DNA of 64,000 bases from NCBI GenBank assembly GCA_001725355.1, contig MEGD01000012.1, positions 1 through 64,000 on the forward strand. The letters run 5' to 3'. The DNA is from Novosphingobium sp. SCN 66-18. Its GTDB lineage: Bacteria > Pseudomonadota > Alphaproteobacteria > Sphingomonadales > Sphingomonadaceae. The notes beneath the pieces are model-generated. The model was not told the origin of the DNA and made no database searches. It saw only the letters and a program-made list of their open reading frames with translations. How positions within the stretch are numbered: position 1 is the stretch's first letter; each line of letters begins with the position of its first letter. Position numbers and translations under genes: made by a program. This document shows positions 47,947 through 57,954 of the stretch, in pieces.

Positions 47947-48969
47947 TTGCGCACGGGATGGAAGATCGCCGCTGTCCTGTTGCTCGCCGTGGCGGGCGTG
48001 GCCTACTGGCTGCTGATCGACAACCGTACCGGGTCCATCGCCGAACGCCCGATCGACATCGCCGCGCTACGCCGCGCGGCCGCTGCGATGCCGGGGCCGC
48101 GCCCCGACGCGATCGATCTGGAAATCGTGGCGCAGGGAACCTCGCCCGCCACGCTGCTGGTCGCGGGCGGCGGTTTCGGCAAGGCGGGGATCGCGGCGGC
48201 GGCGTTCCGCGTGCGCGGCCCCGGCGGGACCGTGCTGATCGACAGCGGACTGACGCGCGAACAGGCCGGCAAGCTCGACATGACCGACTACGACGCCGCC
48301 GCGCAGCAGCGCGTCGAGGCCGCGATGAACACGGCGGACCGAATCGTCTTCACGCACGAGCACTACGATCACATTGGCGGCTTTGCAGCTTCGCGCGGCA
48401 TGGCCAGCAACGCTGAAAAAGCGTTCGTGCCGCGTGCGCAGTATGCTGCGCTGGCGGCGGAGCTTGGTCGCGCGGGCAAGAGTGCGAAAGCCCTGCCCCC
48501 GCCGGTCGAGCGGCAGGGTGCGACGGCGCTGGCGCCCGGAGTCGCCGTCATGCCGATGCCGGGCCACACGCCGGGATCGCAACTGATCTACGTGGTGCTG
48601 GCCAGCGGGCGCGAATACCTTTTCCCTGGCGACGTGACCTCGATGGAACGGAACCTGTCCGAAACACGGGGGCGTTCGCGGCTTGTCGCGGATTGGCTTG
48701 CGCCGGAGGACCGCAACGCGGTGATCGGCTGGATCAAGGGCCTGCGCACGCTGCAGGCGCGCACGCCGGGCCTGACCATCGCTTTTCAGCATGATCGCGA
48801 CTGGCTTTTGCGCCAGCGCAATGACGGTGCCTTCCATATCGGCTTCAGCGATCCCGCACGGGTGCAGGCGCGAAAACCGGCTGGCCAAGCACAAACAACA
48901 AGCGTACAAGCCGCGCCATTCGCCGATGGCCCGGCATTTTCGAGCCTGACACAAGGAGCGGCGGGGTGA
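47947..48969 (+). CDS. MBL-fold metallo-hydrolase, membrane-anchored
   Basis: A 340-residue metallo-beta-lactamase-fold hydrolase. An N-terminal helix ([19 protein letters not shown]) anchors it in the membrane or serves as a signal. The zinc motif HEHYDH has His137, His139, Asp141 and His142; GHTPGSQ and FPGDV give further ligands. The start is TTG 47947, well spaced after AAGGGGGG. Its stop overlaps the hemA start (GTGA). The substrate is unknown. Confidence 0.85.
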   Translation: MRTGWKIAAVLLLAVAGVAYWLLIDNRTGSIAERPIDIAALRRAAAAMPGPRPDAIDLEIVAQGTSPATLLVAGGGFGKAGIAAAAFRVRGPGGTVLIDSGLTREQAGKLDMTDYDAAAQQRVEAAMNTADRIVFTHEHYDHIGGFAASRGMASNAEKAFVPRAQYAALAAELGRAGKSAKALPPPVERQGATALAPGVAVMPMPGHTPGSQLIYVVLASGREYLFPGDVTSMERNLSETRGRSRLVADWLAPEDRNAVIGWIKGLRTLQARTPGLTIAFQHDRDWLLRQRNDGAFHIGFSDPARVQARKPAGQAQTTSVQAAPFADGPAFSSLTQGAAG

Positions 48970-50186
48970 ATTACGATCAAGTTTTCGACCAGGCGATTGA
49001 CCGTCTGCATTCCGAAGGCCGCTACCGGGTTTTCATCGATATCCTCCGCAACAAGGGCGCCTACCCCAACGCCCGCTGCTTTGCCGGCCACAACGGCCCG
49101 AAGCCGATCACGGTGTGGTGCTCCAACGACTATCTCGCCATGGGCCAGCATCCCAAGGTGATCGCGGCGATGGAAGAAGCGCTGCATGACGTGGGCGCCG
49201 GTTCCGGCGGTACGCGCAATATCGGCGGCAACACGCACTATCACATTGAACTGGAGCGCGAGCTGGCCGACCTGCACGGCAAGGATGGCGCGCTGCTGTT
49301 CACCTCGGGCTATGTCTCGAACGATGCCACGCTGTCCACGCTCGCCAAGATCCTGCCGGGCTGCGTGATCTTTTCCGACGAGCTGAACCACGCCAGCATG
49401 ATCGCCGGCATCCGCAATTCGGGCTGCGAGAAGAAGGTGTTCCGTCACAACGACGTCGAGCACCTTGAAGAACTTCTCGCCGAGACCGATCCGGCGCTGC
49501 CCAAACTGATCGCGTTCGAAAGCGTCTATTCGATGGACGCCGACATCGCGCCGATCCACGCGATCTGCGACCTTGCCGAAAAGTACAACGCGCTCACCTA
49601 TATCGACGAAGTCCACGCCGTCGGCATGTATGGCGCGCGCGGCGGCGGCATTTCGGAACGTGACGAGGCGGCGAGCCGGATCGACATCATCGAGGGCACG
49701 CTGGGCAAGGCGTTCGGCGTGATGGGCGGCTACATCGCGGCCGACACGCGCATCATCGACGTGATCCGCTCCTATGCGCCGGGCTTCATCTTCACCACCT
49801 CGCTCTCCCCGGTGCTGGTCGCCGGCGTGCTGGCGGCGGTACGGCATCTCAAGGCATCGAGCGTCGAGCGCGAGGCGCAGCAGGCGTCTGCCGCCACGCT
49901 CAAGCGCCTGTTCGCCGAAGCCGGCCTGCCGGTGATGCCATCCTCCACGCACATCGTTCCGCTGATGGTGGGCGATCCGGTGCGCGCGAAGAAGGTCAGC
50001 GACATCCTGCTCGCCGAATACGGCGTCTATGTGCAGCCGATCAATTTCCCGACCGTGCCGCGCGGCACCGAACGCCTGCGCTTCACGCCCGGGCCGGCGC
50101 ATACCGAAGCGATGATGCAAGACCTGACGGCCGCGCTCGTCGAAATCTGGGGCCGCCTCGATCTCGAAAAGCGCAAGGCCGCCTGA
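48966..50186 (+). CDS. hemA: 5-aminolevulinate synthase
   Basis: A 406-residue pyridoxal-phosphate enzyme that condenses glycine with succinyl-CoA, the first step of heme synthesis by the C4 route used in alphaproteobacteria. The PLP Lys is in [14 protein letters not shown] (Lys248), and [25 protein letters not shown] and [12 protein letters not shown] are characteristic. The GTG 48966 start overlaps the preceding stop. Confidence 0.96.
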   Translation: MNYDQVFDQAIDRLHSEGRYRVFIDILRNKGAYPNARCFAGHNGPKPITVWCSNDYLAMGQHPKVIAAMEEALHDVGAGSGGTRNIGGNTHYHIELERELADLHGKDGALLFTSGYVSNDATLSTLAKILPGCVIFSDELNHASMIAGIRNSGCEKKVFRHNDVEHLEELLAETDPALPKLIAFESVYSMDADIAPIHAICDLAEKYNALTYIDEVHAVGMYGARGGGISERDEAASRIDIIEGTLGKAFGVMGGYIAADTRIIDVIRSYAPGFIFTTSLSPVLVAGVLAAVRHLKASSVEREAQQASAATLKRLFAEAGLPVMPSSTHIVPLMVGDPVRAKKVSDILLAEYGVYVQPINFPTVPRGTERLRFTPGPAHTEAMMQDLTAALVEIWGRLDLEKRKAA

Positions 50187-50213
50187 TCCTCTCTTGCTCT
50201 CCGCAACCGACCG

Positions 50214-50231
50214 TTTAATCATGCGATTAAA
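50214..50231 (+). promoter_or_regulatory. 18-bp palindrome upstream of nitroreductase, candidate operator
   Basis: TTTAATC-N4-GATTAAA is perfectly symmetric. It lies 19 bases before the preferred GTG 50251 and covers the alternative ATG 50221, which argues against that start. The symmetry resembles TetR-type operators; no regulator gene is adjacent. Confidence 0.5.
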
Positions 50232-50250
50232 TGCTCGGTGGGAGAGGACA

Positions 50251-50946
50251 GTGACGACACACAACGGGCCTGGCTACGACGCGGTCGTATTAGGCCGCCG
50301 CAGCATCCGCGGCTTTCTGAAGAAGCCGGTTCCGCGCGAACTGATCGAGGAAATCCTGGCGCTGGCGATGCGCGCGCCCTCCTCACTCAACACGCAGCCA
50401 TGGAATTTCACGGTGGTGACCGGCGAACCGCTTGACCGCATCCGTGCGGAAAACACCCGCCGCAATCTGGAAGGCGTTCCCGAAAGCCGCGAGTTCCGCA
50501 AGTTCGAGGTCTATGAGGGCCCGCACCGCGAACGGCAGGTGGAAATCGCCAAGCAGCTGTTCGGCGCCATGGGCATCGCGCGCGAGGACAAGGAAAAGCG
50601 GCTGGACTGGGTGCTGCGCGGCTTCCGCCAGTTCGACGCGCCGGTCTCGATCGTCGTCACCTATGACCGGGCGCTGTTCGGAGGGGATATTGCCCCGTTC
50701 GATTGCGGCGCGGTGACGACGGCGCTGGTCAACGCGGCCTGGTCGCGCGGGCTGGGCTGCGTGATCAACAGCCAAGGCATCATGCAAAGCCCGGTGGTGC
50801 GCGAGCACGCGAAGATCGCCGACGATCAGGTCATCATGATCTGCGTGGCGATGGGCTGGCCGGACGAGAGTTTCCCCGCCAACGCCGTGATCTCGAAGCG
50901 CAAGTCGGTGGCCGACGCGGCGCGCTTCGTGGGGTTCGAGGAATAG
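50251..50946 (+). CDS. Nitroreductase family protein
   Basis: A 231-residue FMN-dependent nitroreductase. The FMN-contact segments are RRSIRGFLKKPVP, RAPSSLNTQPWNFTVV and GLGCVINSQGIM, and the end is typical of the NfsB/PnrB-like group. It would reduce quinones or nitro compounds with NAD(P)H. GTG 50251 is chosen for the strong GGAGAGGA ribosome site; ATG 50221 would add ten residues but overlaps a palindrome and lacks such a site. Confidence 0.85.
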   Translation: MTTHNGPGYDAVVLGRRSIRGFLKKPVPRELIEEILALAMRAPSSLNTQPWNFTVVTGEPLDRIRAENTRRNLEGVPESREFRKFEVYEGPHRERQVEIAKQLFGAMGIAREDKEKRLDWVLRGFRQFDAPVSIVVTYDRALFGGDIAPFDCGAVTTALVNAAWSRGLGCVINSQGIMQSPVVREHAKIADDQVIMICVAMGWPDESFPANAVISKRKSVADAARFVGFEE

Positions 50947-50953
50947 CGCAAAC

Positions 50954-50980
50954 GCCCCGCTTCCCGATGGGAAGCGGGGC
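50954..50980. terminator. Perfect 12-bp hairpin between convergent genes
   Basis: Arms 50954-50965 and 50969-50980 are exact complements with a 3-base loop, lying between the nitroreductase stop and the end of the RcnB-like gene. It most likely ends both transcripts. There is no T tract on the plus strand. Confidence 0.75.
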
Positions 50981-50986
50981 CTAGGG

Positions 50987-51361
50987 TCAGTTGAAGGTTC
51001 CCGCCACGACCGAGGCGATCACGCCCGTGGCGATCCCCACCAGCAAGGCGTCATTTCCCGACTGGACCCAGCGATAGCCGCGCGGCGGCGCGTGCAGGCG
51101 GTGGTAGCGACGATAATCGATCACGCGGTAGTTCGGCGCGCGGCGTTGTTCAAAACGCTGCCCCTTGCGGAACGGATTGGGCTGATACCGCGAATACGCC
51201 GGTCCCGCGCGGCGATCGTCATGGCGGATGTCGCGCCGATCGTTGTCGTGCCGGTTATTGTCGTATCGGCCATTTTGATGACGGGGCGGATCGGCCATGG
51301 CAGGCGTCGCGGCCGGAAGGACCATGGCCAGCGCGATGGCGGCGGAGAAAATCTTCTTCAT
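50987..51361 (-). CDS. RcnB-family periplasmic protein
   Basis: A 124-residue exported protein with a signal peptide (MKKIFSAAIALAMVLPAATPAMA) and a mature chain rich in Arg, Asp, His and Tyr in its first half (NRHDNDRRDIRHDDR). The C-terminal motif GYRWVQSGNDALLVGIATGVI defines the RcnB family, linked to metal homeostasis in the periplasm in E. coli. The stretch of Arg, Asp and His could bind metal. ATG 51361 starts the signal peptide. Confidence 0.85.
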   Translation of the reverse strand: MKKIFSAAIALAMVLPAATPAMADPPRHQNGRYDNNRHDNDRRDIRHDDRRAGPAYSRYQPNPFRKGQRFEQRRAPNYRVIDYRRYHRLHAPPRGYRWVQSGNDALLVGIATGVIASVVAGTFN

Positions 51362-51680
51362 GATGCGGTCTCCTGTGTGGTTGCAGAAGAAACGCACGCC
51401 TGCGCGACAAGGTCCGTCGTCAACCGTCTGAAAATGTCGCAGAAAGATATCCGCTTGTTACAAACGCCGGGCACGGTGGAAACGGGCGCAACGCGGCGCG
51501 GGGCACCGAAGGCCCTCGCAATGGGCGACCGGGCTCTCTATATCGGCTTCGTCGAAGGGATCGCGGGCAGCAGGCTGACCGGCGCCTTCATGGAAAAACG
51601 GCTGGGATGCCGGGGACGGCGCGCATGGGCGCTCGCTGGCCCGCATCCCGGCGAAGATGGATTGAAAGACGGACACCGCC
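51362..51680. other. Intergenic region between RcnB-like gene and rbfA
   Basis: A 319-base divergent gap. Open frames in it lack family features and I call no gene. It should hold the promoters for both flanking genes; a TATATC-like stretch near 51540 is the only hint. No clear hairpin was seen. Confidence 0.35.
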
Positions 51681-52097
51681 TTGGCACGCTTGAACACTTC
51701 CACGCCCGAGACCCGCAGCGTCCGGCTCCTCAAGGTGGGCGAACAGGTCCGGCACATCCTGTCCGAACTGCTCACCCGCCAGCAGGTGCATGACGACGTG
51801 CTGACCGCGCATACCGTTTCGGTCACCGAAGTCCGCATGTCGCCCGATCTGCGCCACGCGACGGTCTTCGTGAAATCGCTGCTGGGGACCGACGAAGCGG
51901 ACGTCATCAAGGCGCTGCGCACCAACACGGCCTTCTTCCAGAAGGAAGTGGCGAGCCGCCTGAAGCTGAAGTACGCGGCAAAGATCAAGTTCCTGCCCGA
52001 CGAAAGCTTCGAAGAGGCGAGCCGGATCGATGCGCTGCTGGCGGACCCGCGCGTGACGCGCGATCTGGACGGCGATCCCGAAGACGACGCCGACTGA
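51681..52097 (+). CDS. rbfA: Ribosome-binding factor A
   Basis: A 138-residue RbfA, a 30S maturation factor with a KH-like fold. [20 protein letters not shown], the [20 protein letters not shown] centre and the [25 protein letters not shown] tail are standard. The start is TTG 51681; no ATG lies near. The gene is followed by tdk and is separated from its usual partners infB and truB by several kilobases. Confidence 0.93.
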   Translation: MARLNTSTPETRSVRLLKVGEQVRHILSELLTRQQVHDDVLTAHTVSVTEVRMSPDLRHATVFVKSLLGTDEADVIKALRTNTAFFQKEVASRLKLKYAAKIKFLPDESFEEASRIDALLADPRVTRDLDGDPEDDAD

Positions 52098-52109
52098 TCG
52101 CCGCCGCGC

Positions 52110-52688
52110 ATGGCCAAGCTCTATTTCTACTACGCCAGCATGAACGCGGGCAAATCGACCACGCTGCTGCAGGCCGATTTCAACTATCGCGAGCGCGGCA
52201 TGGCGACCATGCTGTGGACGGCGGCGGTGGATGACCGCTGGCAGCGCAAGCCGATCGCCAGCCGCATCGGGCTGGAGGCGGACGCACACCTGTTCGACGA
52301 AGCCACCGACCTGTGGGCGCGCGTGACGGCCGCCCACGCGGTGCAGCCGCTGTCCTGCGTCCTGATCGACGAAGCCCAGTTCCTTTCCGGGCCGCAGGTG
52401 TGGCAACTGGCGCGCGTGGCGGACCAGGCCAACATCCCCGTGCTGTGCTATGGCCTGCGCACCGATTTCCAGGGCGAACTGTTCCCCGGTTCGGCCGCGC
52501 TGCTGGGCATTGCCGATGCGCTGGTCGAACTGAAGGCGGTCTGCCACTGCGGTCGCAAGGCCACGATGAACCTGCGCGTCGACAGCGACGGCGCCGCGGT
52601 CAGGGCCGGCGCGCAGACCGAGATCGGCGGGAACGATCGCTATGTCGCGCTGTGCCGGCGCCATTTCAGTGAGGCTTTGCATCCATGA
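52110..52688 (+). CDS. tdk: Thymidine kinase
   Basis: A 192-residue type II thymidine kinase for dTMP salvage. P-loop SMNAGKST (residues 10-17), Walker B DEAQF, and the zinc lasso cysteines in VCHCGRKATMN with a late Cys in ALCRRHF. It starts 12 bases after rbfA and its stop overlaps the start of the site-2 protease gene (ATGA). Confidence 0.94.
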   Translation: MAKLYFYYASMNAGKSTTLLQADFNYRERGMATMLWTAAVDDRWQRKPIASRIGLEADAHLFDEATDLWARVTAAHAVQPLSCVLIDEAQFLSGPQVWQLARVADQANIPVLCYGLRTDFQGELFPGSAALLGIADALVELKAVCHCGRKATMNLRVDSDGAAVRAGAQTEIGGNDRYVALCRRHFSEALHP

Positions 52689-53386
52689 GCGATACGATGT
52701 GGCAGGCGGCGACCCTGATCGTGCCGCTGGTGCTGGCGATCGTGTTTCACGAAGTGGCGCACGGGTGGGTCGCCGGCCTGCTGGGCGATCCGACCGCGCG
52801 CGAACAACGCCGGCTGAGCCTCAATCCGCTGCGCCATGTCGATCCCATGGGCACGGTGATCCTTCCGGGCTTCCTGGCGTTGATCAAGGCGCCGGTGTTC
52901 GGCTGGGCCAAGCCGGTGCCGGTCGACGCCCGGCGCCTGCGCGATCCGCGCCGCGACATGATGATCGTGGCGGCGGCAGGCCCCGGCACCAATCTCGTGC
53001 TCGCCTTGCTGGGAGCTATCGGCCTTGGCCTGCTCGCCCGGTTCACCACGGATGCGGCGCAACCGGGAACGGCCTTGCTGTTCCTTGCCGCCAATCTCCA
53101 GAACTTCATTGCGCTGAACATCTTTCTGGCGGTGTTCAACCTGCTGCCGGTGCCGCCGTTCGACGGATCGCACATCGTCGAAGGGCTGCTGCCCGAACGC
53201 GCCGCCATGGCCTATGCGCGGGCGCGGCCCTACGGATTGCCGATCATGATCCTGCTGCTGTTCGTGCTGCCCCAGATCGCGCCGAACCTGCACATCGTCG
53301 ATCGCCTGATCTTTCCGCCGGTGCAATGGCTTGGAAGCTGGTATCAGTCCATCGCGCAGGCCGTGGCTGGTCCCGAAATGAACTAG
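52685..53386 (+). CDS. Site-2 protease family (M50) membrane metalloprotease
   Basis: A 233-residue intramembrane zinc protease-like protein of peptidase family M50. The zinc motif FHEVAHG (His22, Glu23, His26) lies in the first helix, and NLLPVPPFDGSHI supplies the third ligand. It is a compact form without PDZ domain. The target is unknown. The ATG overlaps the tdk stop, and the gene ends three bases before the convergent flavoprotein gene. Confidence 0.88.
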   Translation: MSDTMWQAATLIVPLVLAIVFHEVAHGWVAGLLGDPTAREQRRLSLNPLRHVDPMGTVILPGFLALIKAPVFGWAKPVPVDARRLRDPRRDMMIVAAAGPGTNLVLALLGAIGLGLLARFTTDAAQPGTALLFLAANLQNFIALNIFLAVFNLLPVPPFDGSHIVEGLLPERAAMAYARARPYGLPIMILLLFVLPQIAPNLHIVDRLIFPPVQWLGSWYQSIAQAVAGPEMN

Positions 53387-53389
53387 CCC

Positions 53390-55129
53390 TCATGCGGGCG
53401 GTGCGGCGGCCATGGGCGCACATGCCGCGTGTTCGGCGAGCCGCGCACCGACGGCCTCCCCCATATCGTGACAGCTGGTAAGGCCCTGGATGAAGGGATG
53501 CCGCCCCAGAATGAATGGCAGGCTCAGCAGATGGATGCGCCGGGCAACCGACTGCTCCGAGACCGGCCGAAAGTCATCGTCGATCACGATCCCGCGGTAT
53601 CCGGCCCCGGTGTCGCCCGCATCCTGCACAACGCCCTGATCGAGCAGGGTCTGAAACGGGAACGCCGCCGCTTCCAGCGGCCGCTGGCCGGTCGCGTCGA
53701 TGAACGCGGAAAAATGATGCCTTTGGCCGTCGAACGACATGGTCGCGCCCGACGCTTCCGAATGCGTATCGAGCCTGGCATCGTCGCCCACCGCGAGGAT
53801 GGCAAGCGCACCGGCGCGATGAAGCGCCAGAAGGCGCTCGATCGACGCGTGAGGCACGGTTGCGTAATTGTCCGTAAAAATCGGCTGGAGATGCTGTGAA
53901 AAGCGGGCGTGATCCGCTTCGTCGAGATGCGGCACGATCCGCGCGAACACCTCGTGCGCCCGCAGGATGGCATAACGCCACGGAATGGTGGTCCCGGTTT
54001 CGAAATTCTTTCGCGCCTCGTCGAGATTGGCCTGCGCCCACGCGAAGGGATCGGCGGCGAGGCGCTCGGCAAAATAGCGCTCGCCGAACGCCTCGACGGA
54101 GGAATCCCTCCCGATCCTGTCGGCATAGTCCGGATCGACAAATCGCAATTGTTCCTCGAACAGCGCGTAGGTGCGATCGAGCAGGCCGGTTTCGCCCGCT
54201 TCGATCAGACCCTGCACGGCCTGCTCGGTGAAAATGGTCAACGGTTCATGCGGGATCGGGCAAAAGAAATCCGCCTCCGGCATCAAGCCCTTGCGCGACA
54301 TCATCGTGATGTGCAGCGCGGCGCCGCCGGCCTGCGGCTTCCAGCGAAGGGCCTGGTCCTCCGCCGGTGCGCTCTCCCCCGGTGCCGGCTCGCCCGCTTC
54401 CGCGCCATCCGCGATCACGAACGCGCCGTGGTTGACCGCCAGGGCGACCGCCGCGTCGATTGCGCTGAGCGATGTTCCGCGGATGCCGACGGGCCCCGCC
54501 GGAATACGCTTGAGCGCGCTCGCCGGCCAGGGGCTGGCGAAGAAGCCCGGCCTAACCTCCGGCTCATCGGGCCATTCATGGCCGGTTGCGATCACAATCT
54601 GCGAAAACCGCGCCTGATAGGCCGGAGCGCCGCGCGGCTGGACCGAAAGGCACAGGCCGTCCCCTTCCGCCGCTATATCCGTCACACGCGACCGGGCACG
54701 AACGTCAATCGCATGGCCCGCCGCTCCCCCCTCGGCGACCAGCGCCTCGAACCGGTCGCGCAAGTAATGACCGAGCACCACGCGGGGGTAGAAGGTGCGT
54801 TCGTCGATGCCGTCCGGATCGATGTTGTAGCCCGCGAGCCGCGCGGGCGTTTGCTGCGCCAGCCACTCTACCAGCGTGATGCCAAGGGGCGGAAGCTCGA
54901 TGCTGGCGATATTGGCGAGCATCGCGGGGTCGTTCCAGCCGGGACGATACGGCGTCCCTAGCCCGGCCCGCGCCTGCTCCTCGAAGATCGTGATCGAGAT
55001 CGGGCCAGCCGCCCGCGCCAGCAGGGCCTGGAGCGTATAGATGGAAGTCGGACCCGCGCCGATCAACGCGATCGACACTGGGCCGCTCTCCAAGACACCA
55101 TCCCTGTCCTGCGGCGCCGGTAACTTCAT
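53390..55129 (-). CDS. FAD/NAD(P)-binding protein (COG4529-like)
   Basis: A 579-residue flavoprotein of the COG4529 group. IALIGAGPTSIYTLQALL is the dinucleotide fold, FEEQARAGLGTPYRPG follows, and a second nucleotide region lies around IVIATGHEWPDEP. These proteins are common near catalase or stress genes but the reaction is unknown. The start ATG overlaps the stop of katE (ATGA), implying co-translation with a catalase and hence a role in oxidative stress. Confidence 0.82.
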   Translation of the reverse strand: MKLPAPQDRDGVLESGPVSIALIGAGPTSIYTLQALLARAAGPISITIFEEQARAGLGTPYRPGWNDPAMLANIASIELPPLGITLVEWLAQQTPARLAGYNIDPDGIDERTFYPRVVLGHYLRDRFEALVAEGGAAGHAIDVRARSRVTDIAAEGDGLCLSVQPRGAPAYQARFSQIVIATGHEWPDEPEVRPGFFASPWPASALKRIPAGPVGIRGTSLSAIDAAVALAVNHGAFVIADGAEAGEPAPGESAPAEDQALRWKPQAGGAALHITMMSRKGLMPEADFFCPIPHEPLTIFTEQAVQGLIEAGETGLLDRTYALFEEQLRFVDPDYADRIGRDSSVEAFGERYFAERLAADPFAWAQANLDEARKNFETGTTIPWRYAILRAHEVFARIVPHLDEADHARFSQHLQPIFTDNYATVPHASIERLLALHRAGALAILAVGDDARLDTHSEASGATMSFDGQRHHFSAFIDATGQRPLEAAAFPFQTLLDQGVVQDAGDTGAGYRGIVIDDDFRPVSEQSVARRIHLLSLPFILGRHPFIQGLTSCHDMGEAVGARLAEHAACAPMAAAPPA

Positions 55130-57216
55130 GCCAGGGTGCGCAGGTTCGGCTCGCGATCGTAGAACCGGCGCGCAGCTGCCGCGACGAACGGCTTGCCGAG
55201 CCCCGTGACGCCGTCATCCGGTTCGACGCCGGCCTTCTCCAGCAACGGCTTTGCCGCGTCGCTGTGGCCGATCGCCTTCAAATGACCGAAAGCGTCCATC
55301 ACGAACTGCACGGCCGCCGCTTCCTTCAGGAGGGCCGCGCAGCCATCGTCCGACAGGACGATCGCCACCGCGTCGAAGATCTGGCTTGGCGATCCGGCAA
55401 GCTGGCCGTCCGCCTTGCGCATCGAGCCATCACCCAGCTTGGCCCCGCCAACCTTGGGCGCGACGATTACGGCCTTGCCCTTGGCTTTCCGGACCGCGGC
55501 GATCACCGCGTCCAGCTCGGCGGCGTCGGTGCCGTCGGCGATGAGAATGCCGACCGCGCGGCCTTCCAGCATCTCCTTCATGTTCTTGTGGATCGACAGC
55601 GCGTCGGAAGGCGGCATGTCGATCGGCTGCTTTGCCGCCGGCGCCTTGTCGGGAAGCGGGATGCCGAGCCCGTTGGCGACGCGCTGGGCAAGGTCCTCGT
55701 CGACATTGCGCAGGTTCGCCACCATGCGCGGCGGCACCTGATCGAGCAGGCCTACCTTCGACAGTTCGAACACGAAGGCCGAGGCGATATGCGCCTGCTC
55801 GCTTGGCGTCTGCGAAAGATAGAACATGCGAGCCTGGCTGTAGTGATCGGCGAAGGTCTCCGAACGGACCCGCAACTTTTCCCCACTCTCTTCCCCACCC
55901 GTCGCGGCATCCGTTGTGCGGAACCCGGTCAAGGTGCTTTCGCGCGGGCCGCCTTCCTCGCCATGCGCGGCAAGGCTGTTCGGTTCATAGTTGGCGCGGC
56001 CCTTGGGCACCATGGTCTGCATCTTGCCGTCGCGCTGGAAATTGCCGAACGGGCAGCGCGGCGCATTGACGGGGATCTGGTGGAAGTTGGTCGTACCGAG
56101 CCGCGAATTCTGCGTGTCGAGATAGGAAAACAGCCGCCCCTGCAGCAGGGGATCGTTCGAGAAATCGATGCCGGGCGGAATATTGGACGGCAGGAAGGCC
56201 ACCTGCTCCGTCTCGGCGAAGAAATTGTCGACGTTGCGGTTGAGCGTCAGCGTGCCGATGATGCGGACGGGCACGTCCCCTTCGGGAACGAGCTTGGTCG
56301 CATCCAGCACGTCATAGGGCTGCGCCTCCGCAAAGGCTTGGTCGAACACCTGTATGCCCAGATCCCACTGCGGAAAGTTGCCCGTATCGATGGCTTCGAA
56401 CAGGTCGCGGCGGAGGAAGTCGTTATCGGCTGCCTGCAGCTTGAGCGCCTCGTCCCAGATCGTCGATTGCAGGCCGAGCCGCGGCTTCCAGTGGAATTTG
56501 ACGAAGCTGGCTTTTCCTGCGGCGTTGACGAGCTTGAAGGTGTGGACGCCGAACCCCTCCATCGTCCGGAACGCGCGCGGCAGGGCGCGGTCCGACATGG
56601 CCCACATCAGCATGTGGGTCGTCTCCGGCATCAGCGAGGCCCAGTCCCAGAACGTATCGTGGGCGCTGCCCGCCTGCGGATAGCCGCGATCGGCCTCCAT
56701 CTTCACGGCATGGACAAGATCGGGAAACTTGAGCGCATCCTGGATGAAGAACACCGGAATATTGTTGCCCACCAGATCCCAGTTGCCTTCGCGCGTATAG
56801 AATTTGACCGCGAAGCCACGCACGTCGCGCGGGGTATCGACCGATCCGGCGCCGCCGGCGACAGTGGAGAAGCGCACGAACACCTCGGTCTTTTCGCCTT
56901 TGGTAAAGACGGCGGCCTTCGACAGGTCGGAGATGTCGTCGGTCGCCTCGAACACGCCATGCGCGCCGCTGCCGCGCGCATGAACGATGCGCTCGGGAAT
57001 GCGCTCATGATCGAAGTGGAAGATCTTTTCGCGCAGCACGAAGTCTTCGAGCAGCGTCGGCCCGCGCGATCCGCTCTTCAACGAATTCTGGTTGTCGGAA
57101 ACGGGAACGCCATGGTTGGTGGTCAGAGCCGCCGTATCCAACGCCTCCGCGGTCTGATGTGTCTCTCCTCCGGCAGATGGGCTGCGGCCGGCTTGGGTAC
57201 GAGGCGACTTGGCCAT
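55126..57216 (-). CDS. katE: Catalase, large-subunit (HPII/KatE type)
   Basis: A 696-residue clade 2 catalase that splits hydrogen peroxide. The active-site His is in [12 protein letters not shown], the Asn in [13 protein letters not shown], and the heme-ligand Tyr in [14 protein letters not shown]. The C-terminal domain ([15 protein letters not shown]... ) is the flavodoxin/DJ-1-like region of large catalases. ATG 57216 is chosen; an upstream frame is longer but unconserved. Its stop overlaps the flavoprotein gene. Confidence 0.95.
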   Translation of the reverse strand: MAKSPRTQAGRSPSAGGETHQTAEALDTAALTTNHGVPVSDNQNSLKSGSRGPTLLEDFVLREKIFHFDHERIPERIVHARGSGAHGVFEATDDISDLSKAAVFTKGEKTEVFVRFSTVAGGAGSVDTPRDVRGFAVKFYTREGNWDLVGNNIPVFFIQDALKFPDLVHAVKMEADRGYPQAGSAHDTFWDWASLMPETTHMLMWAMSDRALPRAFRTMEGFGVHTFKLVNAAGKASFVKFHWKPRLGLQSTIWDEALKLQAADNDFLRRDLFEAIDTGNFPQWDLGIQVFDQAFAEAQPYDVLDATKLVPEGDVPVRIIGTLTLNRNVDNFFAETEQVAFLPSNIPPGIDFSNDPLLQGRLFSYLDTQNSRLGTTNFHQIPVNAPRCPFGNFQRDGKMQTMVPKGRANYEPNSLAAHGEEGGPRESTLTGFRTTDAATGGEESGEKLRVRSETFADHYSQARMFYLSQTPSEQAHIASAFVFELSKVGLLDQVPPRMVANLRNVDEDLAQRVANGLGIPLPDKAPAAKQPIDMPPSDALSIHKNMKEMLEGRAVGILIADGTDAAELDAVIAAVRKAKGKAVIVAPKVGGAKLGDGSMRKADGQLAGSPSQIFDAVAIVLSDDGCAALLKEAAAVQFVMDAFGHLKAIGHSDAAKPLLEKAGVEPDDGVTGLGKPFVAAAARRFYDREPNLRTLA

Positions 57217-57503
57217 GGTGATGCCTTCCCTTCTAAGGTGACGCCGTGCGGCGACGATCCGGTAACGGTGGGGTGGCGCGCAAATCGCGCCCGCGATCAC
57301 AACTCGCGAGGATGGCAATGGTGCCGGCTCCACAGGATCTTCACATGCAGCAGGAAAGAGGAAGGTGGTCGCGCCGAATGGGTCCGGGCGGCTGGTCGCG
57401 GCATTCATGCAAAGGTCACGTTGTGTAATCTAGTGTATCGGCAGCTTGAACCGGTGCGAAGCCGCGCCATGTCGGGGGCATGAACTTCGATGGAGCAAAA
57501 GCT

Positions 57504-57893
57504 ATGAAGAACAATGCACTGTTCCTCGCCCCGCTGGCTGCGCTGGCCATGGTAGCCTCGCCGGTTGCCGCTTCGGCCGCGATGGCACGGCCCGCGCAAA
57601 GCGAAGAGGCGTCGGTTCCCTTCATCAACCACGGCGCGATCCGGGATTGGCGCGCGGATGGCGACCGGGTGATCTATTTTCAGGACAGCGGCCGGCAATG
57701 GTATCGCGCCACACTGATGACGCCGGCGTTCGACCTGCCCTTCGTGGAAGCGGTCGGCATCCAGAACAGCGGCACCGACCGGCTGGATCGCTGGGCCGAT
57801 GTCGTGGTGCGCGGCCAGCACTATCCGATCCAGAGCTTCGTCAAGGTCGATGCCCCGCCGGTGAAGTCGGCGAACGCCGCGCACAAGTCCTGA
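57504..57893 (+). CDS. Exported protein of unknown function (DUF6491-like)
   Basis: A 129-residue exported protein with a signal peptide (NNALFLAPLAALAMVASPVAASA). The mature part has SVPFINHGAIRDWRADGDRVIYFQD and a C-terminal LDRWADVVVRGQHYPIQSF, resembling the DUF6491 family. ATG 57504 follows GGAG with good spacing; an upstream ATG at 57480 is less likely. It diverges from katE and precedes truB by 61 bases. Confidence 0.72.
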   Translation: MKNNALFLAPLAALAMVASPVAASAAMARPAQSEEASVPFINHGAIRDWRADGDRVIYFQDSGRQWYRATLMTPAFDLPFVEAVGIQNSGTDRLDRWADVVVRGQHYPIQSFVKVDAPPVKSANAAHKS

Positions 57894-57954
57894 TCGCTCC
57901 GCCGGGAACTATCGCGGCTGACATCGCCGCCCGGTCGCTCTATGGCGCCGGGCC

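Noticed and set aside
55264-57483. Long plus-strand open frame opposite katE.
   Set aside because: It mirrors the catalase gene and has an Arg/His-rich, low-information translation.
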